Origin: Stomoxys calcitrans
Taxonomy: Eukaryota > Arthropoda > Insecta > Diptera > Muscidae
DNA: 64,000 bases
Assembly: GCF_963082655.1 (NCBI RefSeq)
Contig: NC_081553.1
Span: 42,777,172 to 42,841,171, forward strand
Direction: 5' to 3'
The notes under the pieces were generated by a model, which was not told the DNA's origin, made no database searches, and worked only from the letters and a program-made list of their open reading frames with translations. Positions 43,016 to 55,094 of this stretch are shown here, piece by piece. The position numbers were made by a program, and so were the translations under genes. Each line of letters begins with the position of its first letter. Within the stretch, counting starts at the first letter, position 1.

Positions 43016-44636
43016 TTATACCCACCACCGAAGGATGGGGGTATATTCATTTTGTCATTCCGTTTGCGATGCATCGAAATATCCATTTCCGACACTTGAT
43101 CAGTCCGTCCGTCTGTCTGTTGAAATCACGCTACAGTCTTTAAAAATAGAGATATTGAGCTGAAATTTTGCATAGAGTCTTTTTTTGTCCATTAGCAGGT
43201 TAAGTTCGAAGATGAGCTATATCGGACTATATCTTGCTATAGCCCCCATTTAGACCGACCCGCCGATTTAGGGCCTTTGGCCCATAAAAGCCACATTTAT
43301 TATCCGATTTTGCTGAAATTTGCGACAGTGAGTTATGTTAGGCCCTTTGATATGCTTCGTTAATTTGGCCCAAATCGGTACAGATTTGGATATAGCTGCC
43401 ATATAGACCGATCCTCCGATTTAGGGACTTAGGCCCATAATAACCACATTTATTATCCGATTTTGCTGAAATTTGGGACACTGAGTTGGGTAAGGCCCTT
43501 TGAGGTCCTTCATCAATTTGGCTCAGATCGGTCCAGATTTGGATATAGCTGCCATATAGACCGATCTGCAGATTAAGGGTCTTTGGCCCATTAAAGCCAC
43601 ATTTATTATCAGATTTTGCTGAGATTTGGGACAGTGAGTTGTGTTAGGCCCTTTGAGGTCCTTCATCAATTTGGCTCAGATCGGTCCAGATTTGGATATA
43701 GCTGCCATATAGACCGATCCTCCGATTTAGGGTCGTAGGCCAATAAAAGCCACATTTGTAATCAGATTTTGCTGAGATTTGGGGCAATGAGTTGTGTTAG
43801 CCCCTTCAACATCTCTCGTCAATTTGGCCCAGATCGGTCCAGATTTGGATATAGCTGCCATATGGACCGATCCTCCGATTTAGGGTCTTAGGCCCATAAA
43901 AGCCACATTAATTATCCAATTTTGTTATTTGTTAGGCCCTTCAACATTTTTCTTCAATTTGACCCTGATCGATTCAGATTTGGATATAGCTGCCATATAG
44001 ACCGAAATCTCGATTTAAGGTTTTGGGCCCATGAAAGGCGCATTTATTGCCCGATGTCGTCGAAATTTGGGACAGTAAGTTAATTAAAGCCCCTTGACAT
44101 ACTTCTGCAATATGGTACAGATCGGTCCAGATTTGCCATATCGACCGATCTCTCGGTTTTAGGTTTTGGCGCCATAAAAGGAGCTCAAATTTGGGGCAGT
44201 GCGTTGTGTTAGACTCTTCGATGTTTTTCTGCAACTTGACCCAAATCGGTGCAGATTAAGAAATAGCTGCCATGTAGACCGATCCCTCCATTTAAAGTCT
44301 TGGCCCCATAAAAGGCGCATTTATAATCCGATTTCACTGAAATTTGACACAGTGACTTATGTTAGTCTTTTCGACATCTTTGTCATATATGGTTCAGATC
44401 GGTTTTATTTTTAGATATACCTACTTAAAAGTTCAACACTTTGTTAGACACAATTGAACAATGACGTGCTCTTATTACAATAGTATTGAGCCCAAATCGG
44501 AACATATTTCGATATAACTGCTATGGGACATAAGGTATGCAATTTTCACCGGATTTGGATAGAACGTGGTTTACATATATATCCGTGGTGGTGGGTATCC
44601 CAAGTTCGGGCCGGCCGAACGTAACGCCTTTTTACT
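43016..44636 (+). mobile_element. HINE, type B, full length
   Basis: Hairpin TATACCCACCACCGAAGGATG, a shortened conserved block in which TATATTCTTGATC is reduced to CTTGATC, GTCCGTCCGTCTGTC, TATCTTGCTATAGCCCCCAT, and about seven units. It ends TTCGGGCCGGCCGAACGTAA and CTTTTTACTT. Confidence 0.9.
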
Positions 44637-44644
44637 TTTTTTTT

Positions 44645-44670
44645 ATAATTTATATATATATATATATATT
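44645..44670. repeat. (TA)n microsatellite
   Basis: TATATATATATATATATAT just after the HINE end. Confidence 0.8.
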
Positions 44671-44827
44671 TATATTTTAATCAAATTGATAAGTTATAGT
44701 TAGTTGCTGGGTTTTTCGATAGTTTAAGCATGATAACATTGAAAACAACTTTTAATCATTTTTTTTACCTAAAAACTTTAATACAAAATTAACAAATATT
44801 TATCTTTGTTGTATTTTTTTTTTTCAG

Positions 44828-44889
44828 AAAAAAATTTCTTAATCGATACATTGCACACAATACAGCAGAGTGTGCAGCATACAAGAAAG
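44828..44889 (+). CDS. Candidate 62-bp internal exon of an unidentified host gene
   Basis: Preceded by a strong polypyrimidine tract and acceptor (TTGTTGTATTTTTTTTTTTCAG) and followed by AAG|GTAATG. Two of three frames are open. If the exon starts with two bases of a split codon, it encodes KNFLIDTLHTIQQSVQHTRK and ends on a codon boundary. The other open frame gives KKFLNRYIAHNTAECAAYKK. I do not recognise the protein. It is on the same strand as the candidate promoter at 19593 and could be part of that gene across a ~25-kb intron, but nothing links them directly. It could also be an untranslated exon or chance. Confidence 0.4.
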
Positions 44890-45163
44890 GTAATGACAAA
44901 ATTTTGATCAATAAGAAGTAGTTTAGTATTAGGACTTATTTATTATATCCCCCATCAAAGGCAGGAAAACATGGCAATTTTTTTTCACAATAATACCCAA
45001 AATGCCCATTTCGGGCAAGTCAGTTTCAAAATCCGCATTTTTTTGTAATTTTGCTGTGGAGGCTACAAATATTGTTTGATGAGATTTTTTTTTGCAAGAA
45101 GTTTACGTTAAAAATGCCTTATGTTCAACTGGTCTGAACTTTAAATACCTACCACTTCATATA
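44890..45163. other. Unique spacer, probable intron
   Basis: AT-rich. No repeat family recognised. Confidence 0.4.
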
Positions 45164-45585
45164 TAAAGGGTTTTTCAAAATAAACACCACAAAAGTAGAC
45201 CGGGACAACAAAGGCCGCGATAATTTTTTCCGCTCTTTTGACATTTCTCTTCAATAAGGTTTGCCATATTATGGTGGAAAGGTATACAAACCAAAAAAGC
45301 GTCGAAATTGTTAAAATTTACTACCGAAATACGGAGTCAGTGGCCTCAACCTTAAGAACGTTACATACAAGGCTCATTTCTGGCTATAAGGCTTCGTCAA
45401 CAAGCAAAATATGCGGTATTGGTTAGACAGCAATCCACACGTACTCTATGAGTCATCGTTGCATTCCAAAAAAGTTACGGTTTGTTGCGGTTTAAGGGCC
45501 GGCGGCGTCATTGAGCCGTACTTCTTTCGTGATGATCATAACTGACACGTTACTGTGAATGGGAAGCGCGTTCAATGATGACAGA
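45164..45585 (+). pseudogene. Dead Tc1/mariner-type transposase
   Basis: Begins with a terminal-repeat-like AAGGGTTTTTCAAAATAAAC. An N-terminal piece (from 45271) reads MVERYTNQKSVEIVKIYYRN, a helix-turn-helix start common in insect Tc1/mariner-like transposases. A jump of well over 100 codons follows. In another frame (from 45369) a catalytic-domain piece reads KAHFWL, stop, GFVNKQNMRYW and later KKVTVCCGLRAGGVIEPYFF, then further stops. The DEAHFW region normally carries the second catalytic Asp. The gene is non-functional through internal deletion, frameshift and stops. The right end is replaced by a HINE fragment. Confidence 0.8.
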
Positions 45586-46085
45586 ATATGAACCGATCGG
45601 GGTCCAAACACAGCTCACTGTGACAAGTCTCAGAAAATTTGAATGATAAACGCTATTTTTAGACACAATCCAATCGGGATCTCGGATCTCGGAGAGCAAA
45701 ACATAGTTCAATATGCAAAAATTCAGCAAAAAGAACTTACATCGGGAGATCGATATATGTGTGAGCTATATCCAAATATAAACCGAACTGAACCATGTAG
45801 AGCACGGATTTTCGACAGCCCAACCTAGATCACTGTGCCAAATTACAGCAAAATCGGATAATAAAGGTACCTTTTATCGGTCGAAGACCTTAAATCAGGA
45901 GATCGGTATATATGGCGGTTTTATCCCGATATAGACCGATAGGGGGTATATTGAACACGGATGTCGATGAGCCTAACACCATCCATTGTGCCAAACTTCA
46001 GTCAAATGGGAAAATAAAAGCTGCTTTTATGGGCCCAAAGGCTTAAATCGGTATATATAACCGGTAGATCAGTATTTATACCAGG
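45586..46085 (-). mobile_element. HINE, type B, core fragment
   Basis: ATATGAACCGATCGGGGTCC, three worn units (GGAGATCGATATATGTGTGA), no ends. Confidence 0.7.
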
Positions 46086-46163
46086 CACCGCCTTAGCCAG
46101 GGAGGCTGGGCCCCCTGGGCTTTGTGTTTTGAGAACTCGAGAAGTTTTCAAATTTCTTGATAA
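46086..46163. other. Short unidentified spacer
   Basis: GC-rich CCTTAGCCAGGGAGGCTGGG followed by AT-rich sequence. Confidence 0.3.
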
Positions 46164-46505
46164 AACAAGCAAAAATGCATTAAGTCAGGCCGGGCTGAAC
46201 ATTAGATACCCACCACCTCGGACATATATATAAATATATGGCAGCTATAATCAAATCTGGACCGATCAGGACCAGATTAAAAATAAGATGTCGAAGGGCC
46301 AAACACAACTCACTCACCCATGACCTTAAATCCAGAGATCTGTCTCAATGGCTGCTATATCCAAATTTGGACCGATCTGGGCCAAATTGAAGAAGAATAC
46401 CGAAAGGCCCAATACAACTCACTGTTCCAAAATCGGACAATAAATGCACCCTTTATGGGCTTAATACCTTAAATCAAGAGATCGGTCTATATGGCAGCTA
46501 TACAA
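46164..46505 (-). mobile_element. HINE, type B, 5' part
   Basis: AAACAAGCAAAAATGCATTAAG, GGCCGGGCTGAACATTAG, CACCACCTCGGACATATATA and two units. It is then cut at CAGCTATACAAAAT by an oppositely oriented type A element. Confidence 0.8.
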
Positions 46506-46509
46506 AATT

Positions 46510-48080
46510 TTTATACCCTCCACCATAGGATGGGGGTATACTAATTTCGTCATTCTGTTTGTAACTACTCGAAATATTCGTTTGAGACCCCATAAAGTAT
46601 ATATATTCTTGATCGTCGCGACATTTTATGTCGATCTAGCCATGTCCGTCCGTCTGTCCGTCCGTCTGTCCGTCCGTCTGTCCATCCGCCTGTCTGTCGA
46701 AAGCACGCTTACTTTCGAAGGAGTAAAGCTAGCCGCTTGAAATTTTGCACAAATACTTCTTATTAGTATAGGTCGGTTAGTATTGTAAATGGGCTATATC
46801 GGTTCATGTTTTGATATAGCTGCCATATTAACCGATCTTGGGTCTTGACTTCATGAGCCTCTAGAGGGCGCAATTCTTATCCGATTCGAATGAAATTTTG
46901 CACGAAGTGTTTCGTTACGATATCTAACAACTATGTCGAATATGGTTCAAATCGGTTCATAACCTGATATAGCTGCTATATAAACCGATCTGGGATCTTG
47001 ATTTCTTGAGCCTCTAGAGGTCGCAATTATTATCCGATTGGAATGAAATTTTGCAAGAAGTGTTTTGTTATGATATCCAACAACTGTGCCGAGTATGGTT
47101 GAAATCGGTCAATAACCTGTTATAGCTTCCATATAAACCGATCTTGGGTCTTGACTTCTTGAGCCTCTAGAGGGCGCAATTCTAATCCGATTGTAGTTAA
47201 ATTTTGCACAACGTGGTTTGTTATGATATCCCACGACTGTGTCTAATATGGTCCAAATCGGTCCATAACCTGATATAGCTGCCATACAAACCGATCTTGG
47301 GTCTTGACTTCTTGAGCCTCTAGAGGGCGCAATTCTTATCCGCACAACATGTTTTGTTATGATATCCAATAACTGGGCCAAGTATGATTCAAATCGGTCT
47401 ATAACCTGATATAGCTGCCATATAAACCGATCTGCGATCTTGACTTCTTGAGCCTCTAGGGGTCGCAATTATTATCCGATTTGCCTGAAATTTGTACGAT
47501 GGATCCACTCATGACCATCAACATACGTGTTTATTATGGTCTGAATCGGTCTATTGCCTGATACAGCTCCCATATAAATCGATCTCTCTATTTTACTTCT
47601 TGAGCCCCCAAAGGGCGCAATTCTTATTCGAATTGGCTGACATTTTACACAGGTCTCCAACATATTTAATTGTGGTTCGAACCGGACATATCTTGATATC
47701 GCTCTAATAGCAGAGCAAATCTTTTCTATTATCCTTTTTTTTTGCCTAAGAAGAGATGCAGAGAAAAGAACTCGACAAATGCGATACATGGTGGAGGGTA
47801 TATATGGGTTGCCCAAAAAGTAATTGCGAATTTTTCATATAGTCGGCGTTAACAAATTTCTTCACAGCTTGTGACTCTGTAATTGCATTCTTTCTTCTGT
47901 CAGTTATCAGCTGTTACTTTTAGCTTGCTTTAGAAAAAAAGTATAAAAAAAGTATATTTGATTAAAGTTCATTGTAAGTTTTATTAAAAATGCATTTACT
48001 TTCTTATAAAAAAATCCGCAATTACTTTTTGGGCAACCCAATAAGATTCGGCCCGACCGAACTTAGCACGCTTTTACTTG
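46510..48080 (+). mobile_element. HINE, type A, full length with mariner insertion
   Basis: TATACCCTCCACCATAGGATG, TATATATTCTTGATCGTCGC, a GTCCGTCCGTCTGTCC microsatellite (46644-46699), and about five core units. It ends ATTCGGCCCGACCGAACTTA and GCTTTTACTTGTT. A mariner MITE at 47803 splits it just before the final palindrome. Confidence 0.92.
47803..48043 (+). mobile_element. mariner-type MITE, copy E
   Basis: TATGGGTTGCCCAAAAAGTA at left and ACTTTTTGGGCAACCCAATA at right. The body matches C and D. Removing it restores GGTATATAAGATTCGG, the usual HINE sequence. Confidence 0.92.
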
Positions 48081-49589
48081 TTTTTGAATTTTCCATTCCT
48101 TTTACATGTTTTAACTCATTTAAATGTTCATTTGGAGGGGTCAGTTCTCTAATTTCTCATTATTTACCCAAAATCTAGTCTTACACAACCCCAATTTATA
48201 GGTCAACAACTAAACATGCAAATCATGACGGTGTGACAATTCGAATAAAAAAACTACTCAAATCTTCAGTATTTGCCAGTTGTTGTTTTTATTGTTTTTT
48301 TAGAGACACACTGTGTTTTGACTTTCATTTGAATTGAATTGCAAAATTATTGTCAAACAGCCTCTTGAATTACTTGCTGATATGAAATGACTCGAAAACA
48401 CTTCAATCAGAGGCTTTTACCATATGCCGACTACATCATCACTTTTGCTCTCAACTTTCAAGTAAAAGCATGACAACAAGAAATCGACATACACCAATCA
48501 TAACAATTATAATCAAATGTAATTGACACCAATATGGTGTGGCACAAAAAAACAACAGAAGCAAAAAACTCTCGAGAATAGCAAACCATCATGTTCAGCA
48601 ATAATTTGCTTAATTAATTGTTGGCAGAAAAACAAAAAAAAAAAATCCGCCTCTCTTCAGAAATCCAAAATCCACTTGACCCAAGAGTTATAAAAAAAAA
48701 TCAAAACAAAAATCACATCAAACACTTGATGCCAAGTCATAAAAAATGTGCTGCCAACAGTAAGCTGGGTAAATTGGTTTTTGATATGGCCATAAAAATA
48801 AGTGAGCAAACCATTCATCTTGGCCATACACATTTGACGGTAGCTTCCAAAACATAACAACAATTTGTTTAACATTAGAAAAAAAATATGCGTGGAAAAA
48901 AATTTTTATATTTTCAGTTTTATTTTGTGACAGCCAGACATGAGTAGAGACAGACATACAGACATAACGACAGCTTCATTTCAAGTGTTTTTAATTTTTG
49001 AGAGGAAATAAATATGCAGCATTGAGTTGAGCTCATCATTACTTGAAACATTATTATCTTCATGTTTATGGCCATTGTCTTTGCCACCATCATTATCATC
49101 ATCATTGGGGCATTAGTTTAGTTTTGTGAAAACTCTCACTCTTAAAACGATCTACGTGCCGGTGATTATCATCAAATTTTTATGGCCATATAATTGTGGC
49201 CAACGACCAAAACAAAGTAACCGAAAAAGAAAACACACCATATAATGGTAAGCCACTGCTACGAGACCACCACTCGACGAGTCCATGTCAGAAGTTAACT
49301 GTTATTTTATTTATTATGATTTCCATGAAGTTTTATGACCGCTTCACTTTTTCCTGGTGTTGCCATTTGGCTTTTTTTAACATTTTTAGGCCAGAGTACA
49401 AGTGCTTCCAAAATTAAACTGAGACGGATGGGACACCACCATCAGCACCACATCAGCAACACCACGGCATATTTTTTATGTGATTTTTAATGTTTACTAA
49501 TCATTTTCCTAGGAAAATTTATGAACAGAAAATCCAGTAAAAATGGCGGGCTCATAGGCTGATCATTGTGAAGTTTTCACCACAATTTT
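48081..49589. other. Unique AT-rich DNA
   Basis: ATCATTATCATCATCATTGG (near 49088) and A/T tracts. Small frames only. No exon or RNA gene supported. Confidence 0.5.
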
Positions 49590-49766
49590 AATACCCTACA
49601 CCACTACTGAGGCACAGGGTATTATAATTTAGTGCATTTGTTTGTAACACCCAAAAGGAAGAGAGATAGACCCATTGATAAGTATACCGATCGACTCAGA
49701 ATCGTTTTCTGATTCGATTTATTCTATGCCCGTCTGTCTATCTGTCCGTCTGTCTGTCTGTCCGTC

Positions 49767-49798
<32 letters not shown>

Positions 49799-51742
49799 CA
49801 TGTTAATTTGTGTACAAACTACAGGTCGCAATTATCATCCTATCGTCTTGAAATTTGGTATGGGCATGTTTTTCGGCCTAGAGACGAAGCCTATTGAAAT
49901 TGGGAAAAAATCGGTTCAGATTTGGATATAGCTCCCATATATATGTTCTTCCGATTTGCAGAAATACTGCAATAAAATGGTCATTTGTTAACCGATTTTC
50001 TCGAAATTTGGTATTGGCATGTTTTTCAGCCTAGAGACCAAGGCTATTGAAATTAAAAAAAATCGGTTCAGATTTGGATATAGCTCCCATATATATGTTC
50101 GTCCGATTTGCAGTAATACTGCAATAAAATGGTCATTTGTAAACCGATTTTCTCGAAATCCGGCAGAAACGATTCTTCTATAACTCCCGACATTACAAGT
50201 GAATTTCATAAAAATCGGTTCAGATTTGGATATAGCTCCCATATGTATGTTCTTCCGATTTGCAGAAATACTGCAATAAAATGGTCATTTGTAAACCGAT
50301 TCTCTCGAAATTTGGCAGGAACGATTTTCTTATGACTTTCGATGTTACTGGTAAATTTCATAGAAATCGGTTCAGATTTGGATATAGCTCCCATATATAT
50401 GTTCACCCGATTTGCAGTAACACTGCAATGAAATGGTCATTTGTAAACCGATTTTCTCGAAATCTGGCAGGAACGATTCTTCTATAACTCCCGACATTAC
50501 AAGTGAATTTCATAAAAATCGGTTCAGATTTGGATATAGCTCCCATATATATGTTCGTCCGATTTGCAGTAATACTGCAATAAAATGGTCATTTGTCACC
50601 CGATTCTCTCAAAATTTTGCACAAAGGATTTTCTAATGACTCCCAACATTACCGTTTAATTTCATGGAAATGAGTTCAGTTTTGGATATAGCTCCCATAT
50701 ATATGTTCGCCCGATTTTCGATAATACTGCAATAAAATTGTCATTTGTTAACCGATTTTATCGAAATTTGGTATGGGCGTATTTTTTAGCCTCTAGACGA
50801 AGCCTATTGAAATTGAAAAAAAATCGGTTCAGATTTGGATATAGCTCCCATATATATGTTAGTCCGATTTGCAGTAATACTGCAATAAAATGGTCATTTG
50901 TCACCCGATTCTCTTAAAATTTTGCAAGAAGGATTTTCTTGTGACTCTCAACATTACTGGTTAATTTCATGTAAATCGGTTTATAATTAGTTATAGCTCC
51001 CATATATTTGTTCGTCCGATTTGCAGTAATACTGCAATAAAATGGTCATTTGTTAACCGATTTTCTCGAAATTTGGGATGGGCGTCATTTTCAGCCTAGA
51101 GACCAAGGCTATTGAAATTGAAAAAAATCGGTTCAATTTTGGATATAGCTCCCATATATATGTTCACCCGATTTGCAGTAACACTGCAATGAAATGGTCA
51201 TTTATTACCCGATTCTCTCGAAATTTTGCAGGAAGGATTTTCTAATGACGCTCGACATTAATGGTTATTTTCATGGAAATCGGTTGAGTATTAGTTATAG
51301 CTCCCATATATACAGGGTGGCTGATGAAAGCCGCTACCAAAAAAAAATGTAATAACTTTTTTTCTATTTAATAATAATAATTTAATAATTAATTTAATTA
51401 ATTAATTAATTAATTTAATTAATAATAATTTAATAATTAATTTAATAATTTAATTTAACATGAATAAAAGAAAAATGTATTCCATACACCGAAAAAAAAA
51501 TGTAGCAATATTCATCATTGTAGCAATATTCATCAGCCACCCTGTATGTTTGTCAGATTTTGGGTAATTTACAATAATGTTATCATTTGTCAACCGTAGT
51601 TATTACAGTTTGAACATATTTTTGCTCTCCGAGGTCCATCAAAAATGGTTCAAAATTGGATACAACTCTCACATTGTACTTATAGGGTAGGTGTGGGGTA
51701 TTATACAGTCGGCACCGTCCGACTTTTGCCCTCCCTTACTGG
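49590..51742 (+). mobile_element. HINE, type C, full length with MITE insertion
   Basis: Starts AATACCCTACACCACTACTG and AGGCACAGGGTATTATAA (hairpin CCCTACACC / CACAGGGTATT). The GTCY microsatellite lies at 49734-49800. About eight core units have AGCTCCCATATATATGTTCG and TGCAGTAATACTGCAATAAA. It ends GTAGGTGTGGGGTATTATAC, GTCGGCACCGTCCGACTTTTG and CCCTTACTGGTTTG. The end palindrome GTCGG/CCGAC parallels the GGCCGGGCC palindrome of types A and B. A MITE interrupts it at 51311. Confidence 0.85.
51311..51546. mobile_element. 236-bp MITE, TIR TACAGGGTGGCTGATGA, copy 2
   Basis: Same length and, by eye, same sequence as copy 1 (38468-38703). It is inserted at TA in a CCCATATATA stretch of a type C HINE, in the same element type as copy 1 but with different flanks. 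Confidence 0.92.
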
Positions 51743-51746
51743 TTTG

Positions 51747-53402
51747 TAGCTATATCCAAATATAGACCGATATGAAACATAAACGACACTGATGTCGAAA
51801 AGCCTAATAAGTCACTGTGTCAAATTTCATCGAAATCGAATCATAAATGCGCATTTTATGGTACCAAGATTTTAAATTAGGAGATCGGTTCTATATGGCA
51901 GCTATATGCAAATATGAACCAAATTGAAGAAGGATGTAGATGGGCCTAACATAATTCACTGTCTCAAACGTTGGCAACATCCAACAATAAATGCGCGTTT
52001 TATGGGCCCAAGACCTTATATCGAGAGATCGGTCTATATGACAGCCATATCCAAATCTGGACCGATCTGTGCCATATTGAAGAAGGATGTCCTTACACAA
52101 CTCACTGTCCCAAATATTGGCAACATCGGACAATAAATACGCCTTTTATGGGCCCAAAACCTTAAATCGAGAGATCGGTCTATATGGCAGCTATATCCAA
52201 ATCTTGACCGATCCAAGCCAAATTATAGAAGAATGTCGGTGGGCCTAACACAACTTCCTGTCCCAAATTTCGGCGCCACCGGACAATAAATGCGCCTTTT
52301 ATGGGCCGAAAACCTTAAATCGAGAGATCAGTCTACATGGCAGCTATATCCAAATCTATGCCGATCTGGACCAAATTTAAGAAGGATATCGAAGGGCCTA
52401 ACATAACTCACTTTCCCAAATTTCGGCAAAATCGGTCACTATATGCGCCTTTTATGGGCCCAAAACCATAAAACGAGAGATCGGTCTATATGGCAGCTAT
52501 ATCCAAATCTGGACCGAGCTGGACCAAATTGAAGACGGATACCGAAGGCCATAACGCAACTCACCTTCCCAAATTTCTTCGAAAACGGACAATAAATGCG
52601 ACTTTTATGGGCCCAAGACCTTAAATCAATTTGGCCTAGAGCGTTCCAGATGTTGATTGCCGTATAGACCGATCTCTCGATTTAAGTTATTGGGCCCATT
52701 AAAGGCGCATTTATTGGCCGATGCCGCTGAAATTTGGGAGAGTGAGTTGTGTTAGGCCCATCGACATTCTTCTTCGATTTGGCTCCGATCGGTCCAGATT
52801 TGGTCTATATGGCTGCTGTATCCAAATCTGTACCGATCGGAGCCAAATCGAAGAGGAATGTCGATGGGCCTAACACAACTCACTCTCCCAAATTTCAGCG
52901 ACATCGGACAATAAATGCTCCTTAAATGGGCCCAAGACCTTAAATTTAGAGATCGGTCTATACGGCAACTATATCCACATCTGGACCGCTCTAGGCCAAA
53001 TTGAAGAACCATATCAAGTGGCCTAACATAACTCACTGTCTTTAATTTCAGCAGAACCGGATAATAAATTTGGCTTTTATGGGCCTAAAACTCTAAATTC
53101 GCAGATCGGTCTATATGGGGGCCATATCAAGATATAGTCCGATATAGCCCATGTTCGAACTTAACCTGCTTATGGACAAAACAAGAATCTGTGCAAATTT
53201 TTAGCTCAATATCTTAATTTTTAAAGATTGTAGCGTTATTTCAACACACAGACAGACAGATGGACGGACATGGCTAGATCGTCTTAGATTTTTAGGCTGA
53301 TCAAGAATCTATACACTTTATAGGGTCGAAAATGCGTATTTCGATGTGTTGCAAACGGAATGACAAAATGAATATACCCCCATCCTTTGGTGGTGGGTAT
53401 AA
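51747..53402 (-). mobile_element. HINE, type B, with internal inverted duplication
   Basis: The 5' palindrome end is missing (joined to the type C element). Core units with ATATGGCAGCTATATCCAAA, then AAGATATAGTCCGATATAGC, a short CAGACAGACAGATGGACGG, and CCATCCTTTGGTGGTGGGTATA. Around 52625-52995 part of the core is inverted. Confidence 0.85.
52625..52995. repeat. ~185-bp-arm inverted duplication inside a HINE core
   Basis: The left arm (GGCCTAGAGCGTTCCAGATG to GATCGGTCCAGATTTGG) is the reverse complement of the right arm (CCAAATCTGTACCGATCGG to GGACCGCTCTAGGCC). The centre is near 52808. All other units in this element have one orientation. Confidence 0.85.
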
Positions 53403-54772
53403 AAATACATGACCTTCTACATATTATGGCTTAAGCTCATTTCCCCCTTACCATTTGTTCTCCACAACAACCCTCATAAAAGCTAGCCGGAACTTTGTTT
53501 TGGATCGTGTGTCCATTAAACAATTACTTTGTGGTAATTACATTTTGAAATATAAACTCTCTTTTCTTTTTTTGTTGTTGTTAAATAAAACGGTAACAGA
53601 AACACTTTAGAAATCTTCTGAAAAGAAAAACTGAAATATTTTTTAATTGTTCCATAGCCAATGGTGATGAAGGCGATCATGGTGATGGCGGTGACTATAA
53701 TGGCCATATTGCTCTCTTTGTTGGTTTTTCCTTTCGTCTCAAAATCCATTGAGGGAAAACCATAGAGAATGGTCTACAAACAAGACAAAAAGGCAAATAA
53801 ACGCCACAACCACATTAGCCAAGTGACCCAGTTCTTAAAATACTCGAACCGCTATTCTGTAGATTTTTTCCCTCTATTCTAAATATTTGTTTAGAGATTT
53901 GTTTTTTGTTCTTTTTGTTTTTTTTTTGTTGTTGGCCTAGTCTGTTGATTTTAAGGTAATTATTTGCCGCCCGAAGTTGATGTTGAGGATGAGCCACCGC
54001 CATCTCAAGCCAAGGCGGCCCGTTGGCAGCCTTTGATGATGATCATAGTGAAGCATCGGGAGTTGTCGATTAGCTGAGAAGTCCGTCTATGGTCTATGGG
54101 AGATTAGCATTTAAACCTAATTGTTGTCGGTGGATTTGTGTTCTCGTGCTTTTAGCCAAGCTTCTTGGCATTTAAATAGTTTTTTTTTTTTGTTCGTTTG
54201 ATTTTCTTTTTTTTTTCTTCGTTCCGTAGCGTTTTATTTGTTCTTCCTTTGTCATCAGTGTTTGGGTTCATTTTCTTAACTGAGAACAATGTAATTAAGG
54301 TAGCGCCATTATGTGGTTCGAATGAAGGAGGCGGAGGCTCATATTAGATATGTATGCATGTATGGACTGGTTTACATTAGTGCTGGTTAGGCCATTAAGG
54401 TTGTTGTAATTAGATAAATGCGGTTTTTTTCTTTAAAGATTAATTTGTTTTTTTTAGATTTTCTTCTTCTTCGAGCTGTGGGTCTAACCTTGTATGCATT
54501 GATTAAGTCATGGCATTGTCATAGCGGAAAGGTGGTAAATTAAACAAAGGCTATTTCCGGGAAAAACTTAGCAAGAATTTTTTATATCGAAGACAGAATT
54601 TTGGTTTAAAAAAGATAATGGTGGATCTTAAACTCCTGGACAAATTTTCAATAGTGATATGTGGCCATGGGAGTCTTAGAGCAGCCATGGCAGGCCAATG
54701 TAGCATATGACATAAAAAATTAAAATCACAAAAGGAAAATTTGAAATTGGAAAAAAACAAAATATATAAAAT
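53403..54772. other. Unique DNA with poly-T tracts
   Basis: Several T-rich tracts (53905-53930, 54179-54220, 54421-54460). No supported exon, RNA gene or TE. Confidence 0.5.
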
Positions 54773-55094
54773 AAGGTCGATCAGTTAATATTTACAGCTT
54801 CTAGGGTCTCATGGAATGAAGTTGAAGGATTGCTTTGTATGGGAGTTATATCCAAAACTGAGCCGATATTACCCATTTGCCATACCCAACGACCTATGTA
54901 TATCAATGATCTTTACTCGTTCGATCGCTATCGTGATTTTCACAGACGGACGAAAGGATGCAGCTGGATCGCCTTAGAATGTTGAGATGATCGAGAATAT
55001 ATATACTCTATGGGGTCGCAGATCAATACATCGAGATGTGACAAATGGAATGACTATGTTAATAAACCTCCATCCTTTGGTGGTGGGTATAAAA
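54773..55094 (-). mobile_element. HINE, worn terminal fragment
   Basis: CAGCTTCTAGGGTCTCATGG, GGGAGTTATATCCAAAAC, CGACCTATGTATAT, ACAGACGGACGAAAGG, GATCGAGAATATATATACTC and CATCCTTTGGTGGTGGGTATA. Confidence 0.75.
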
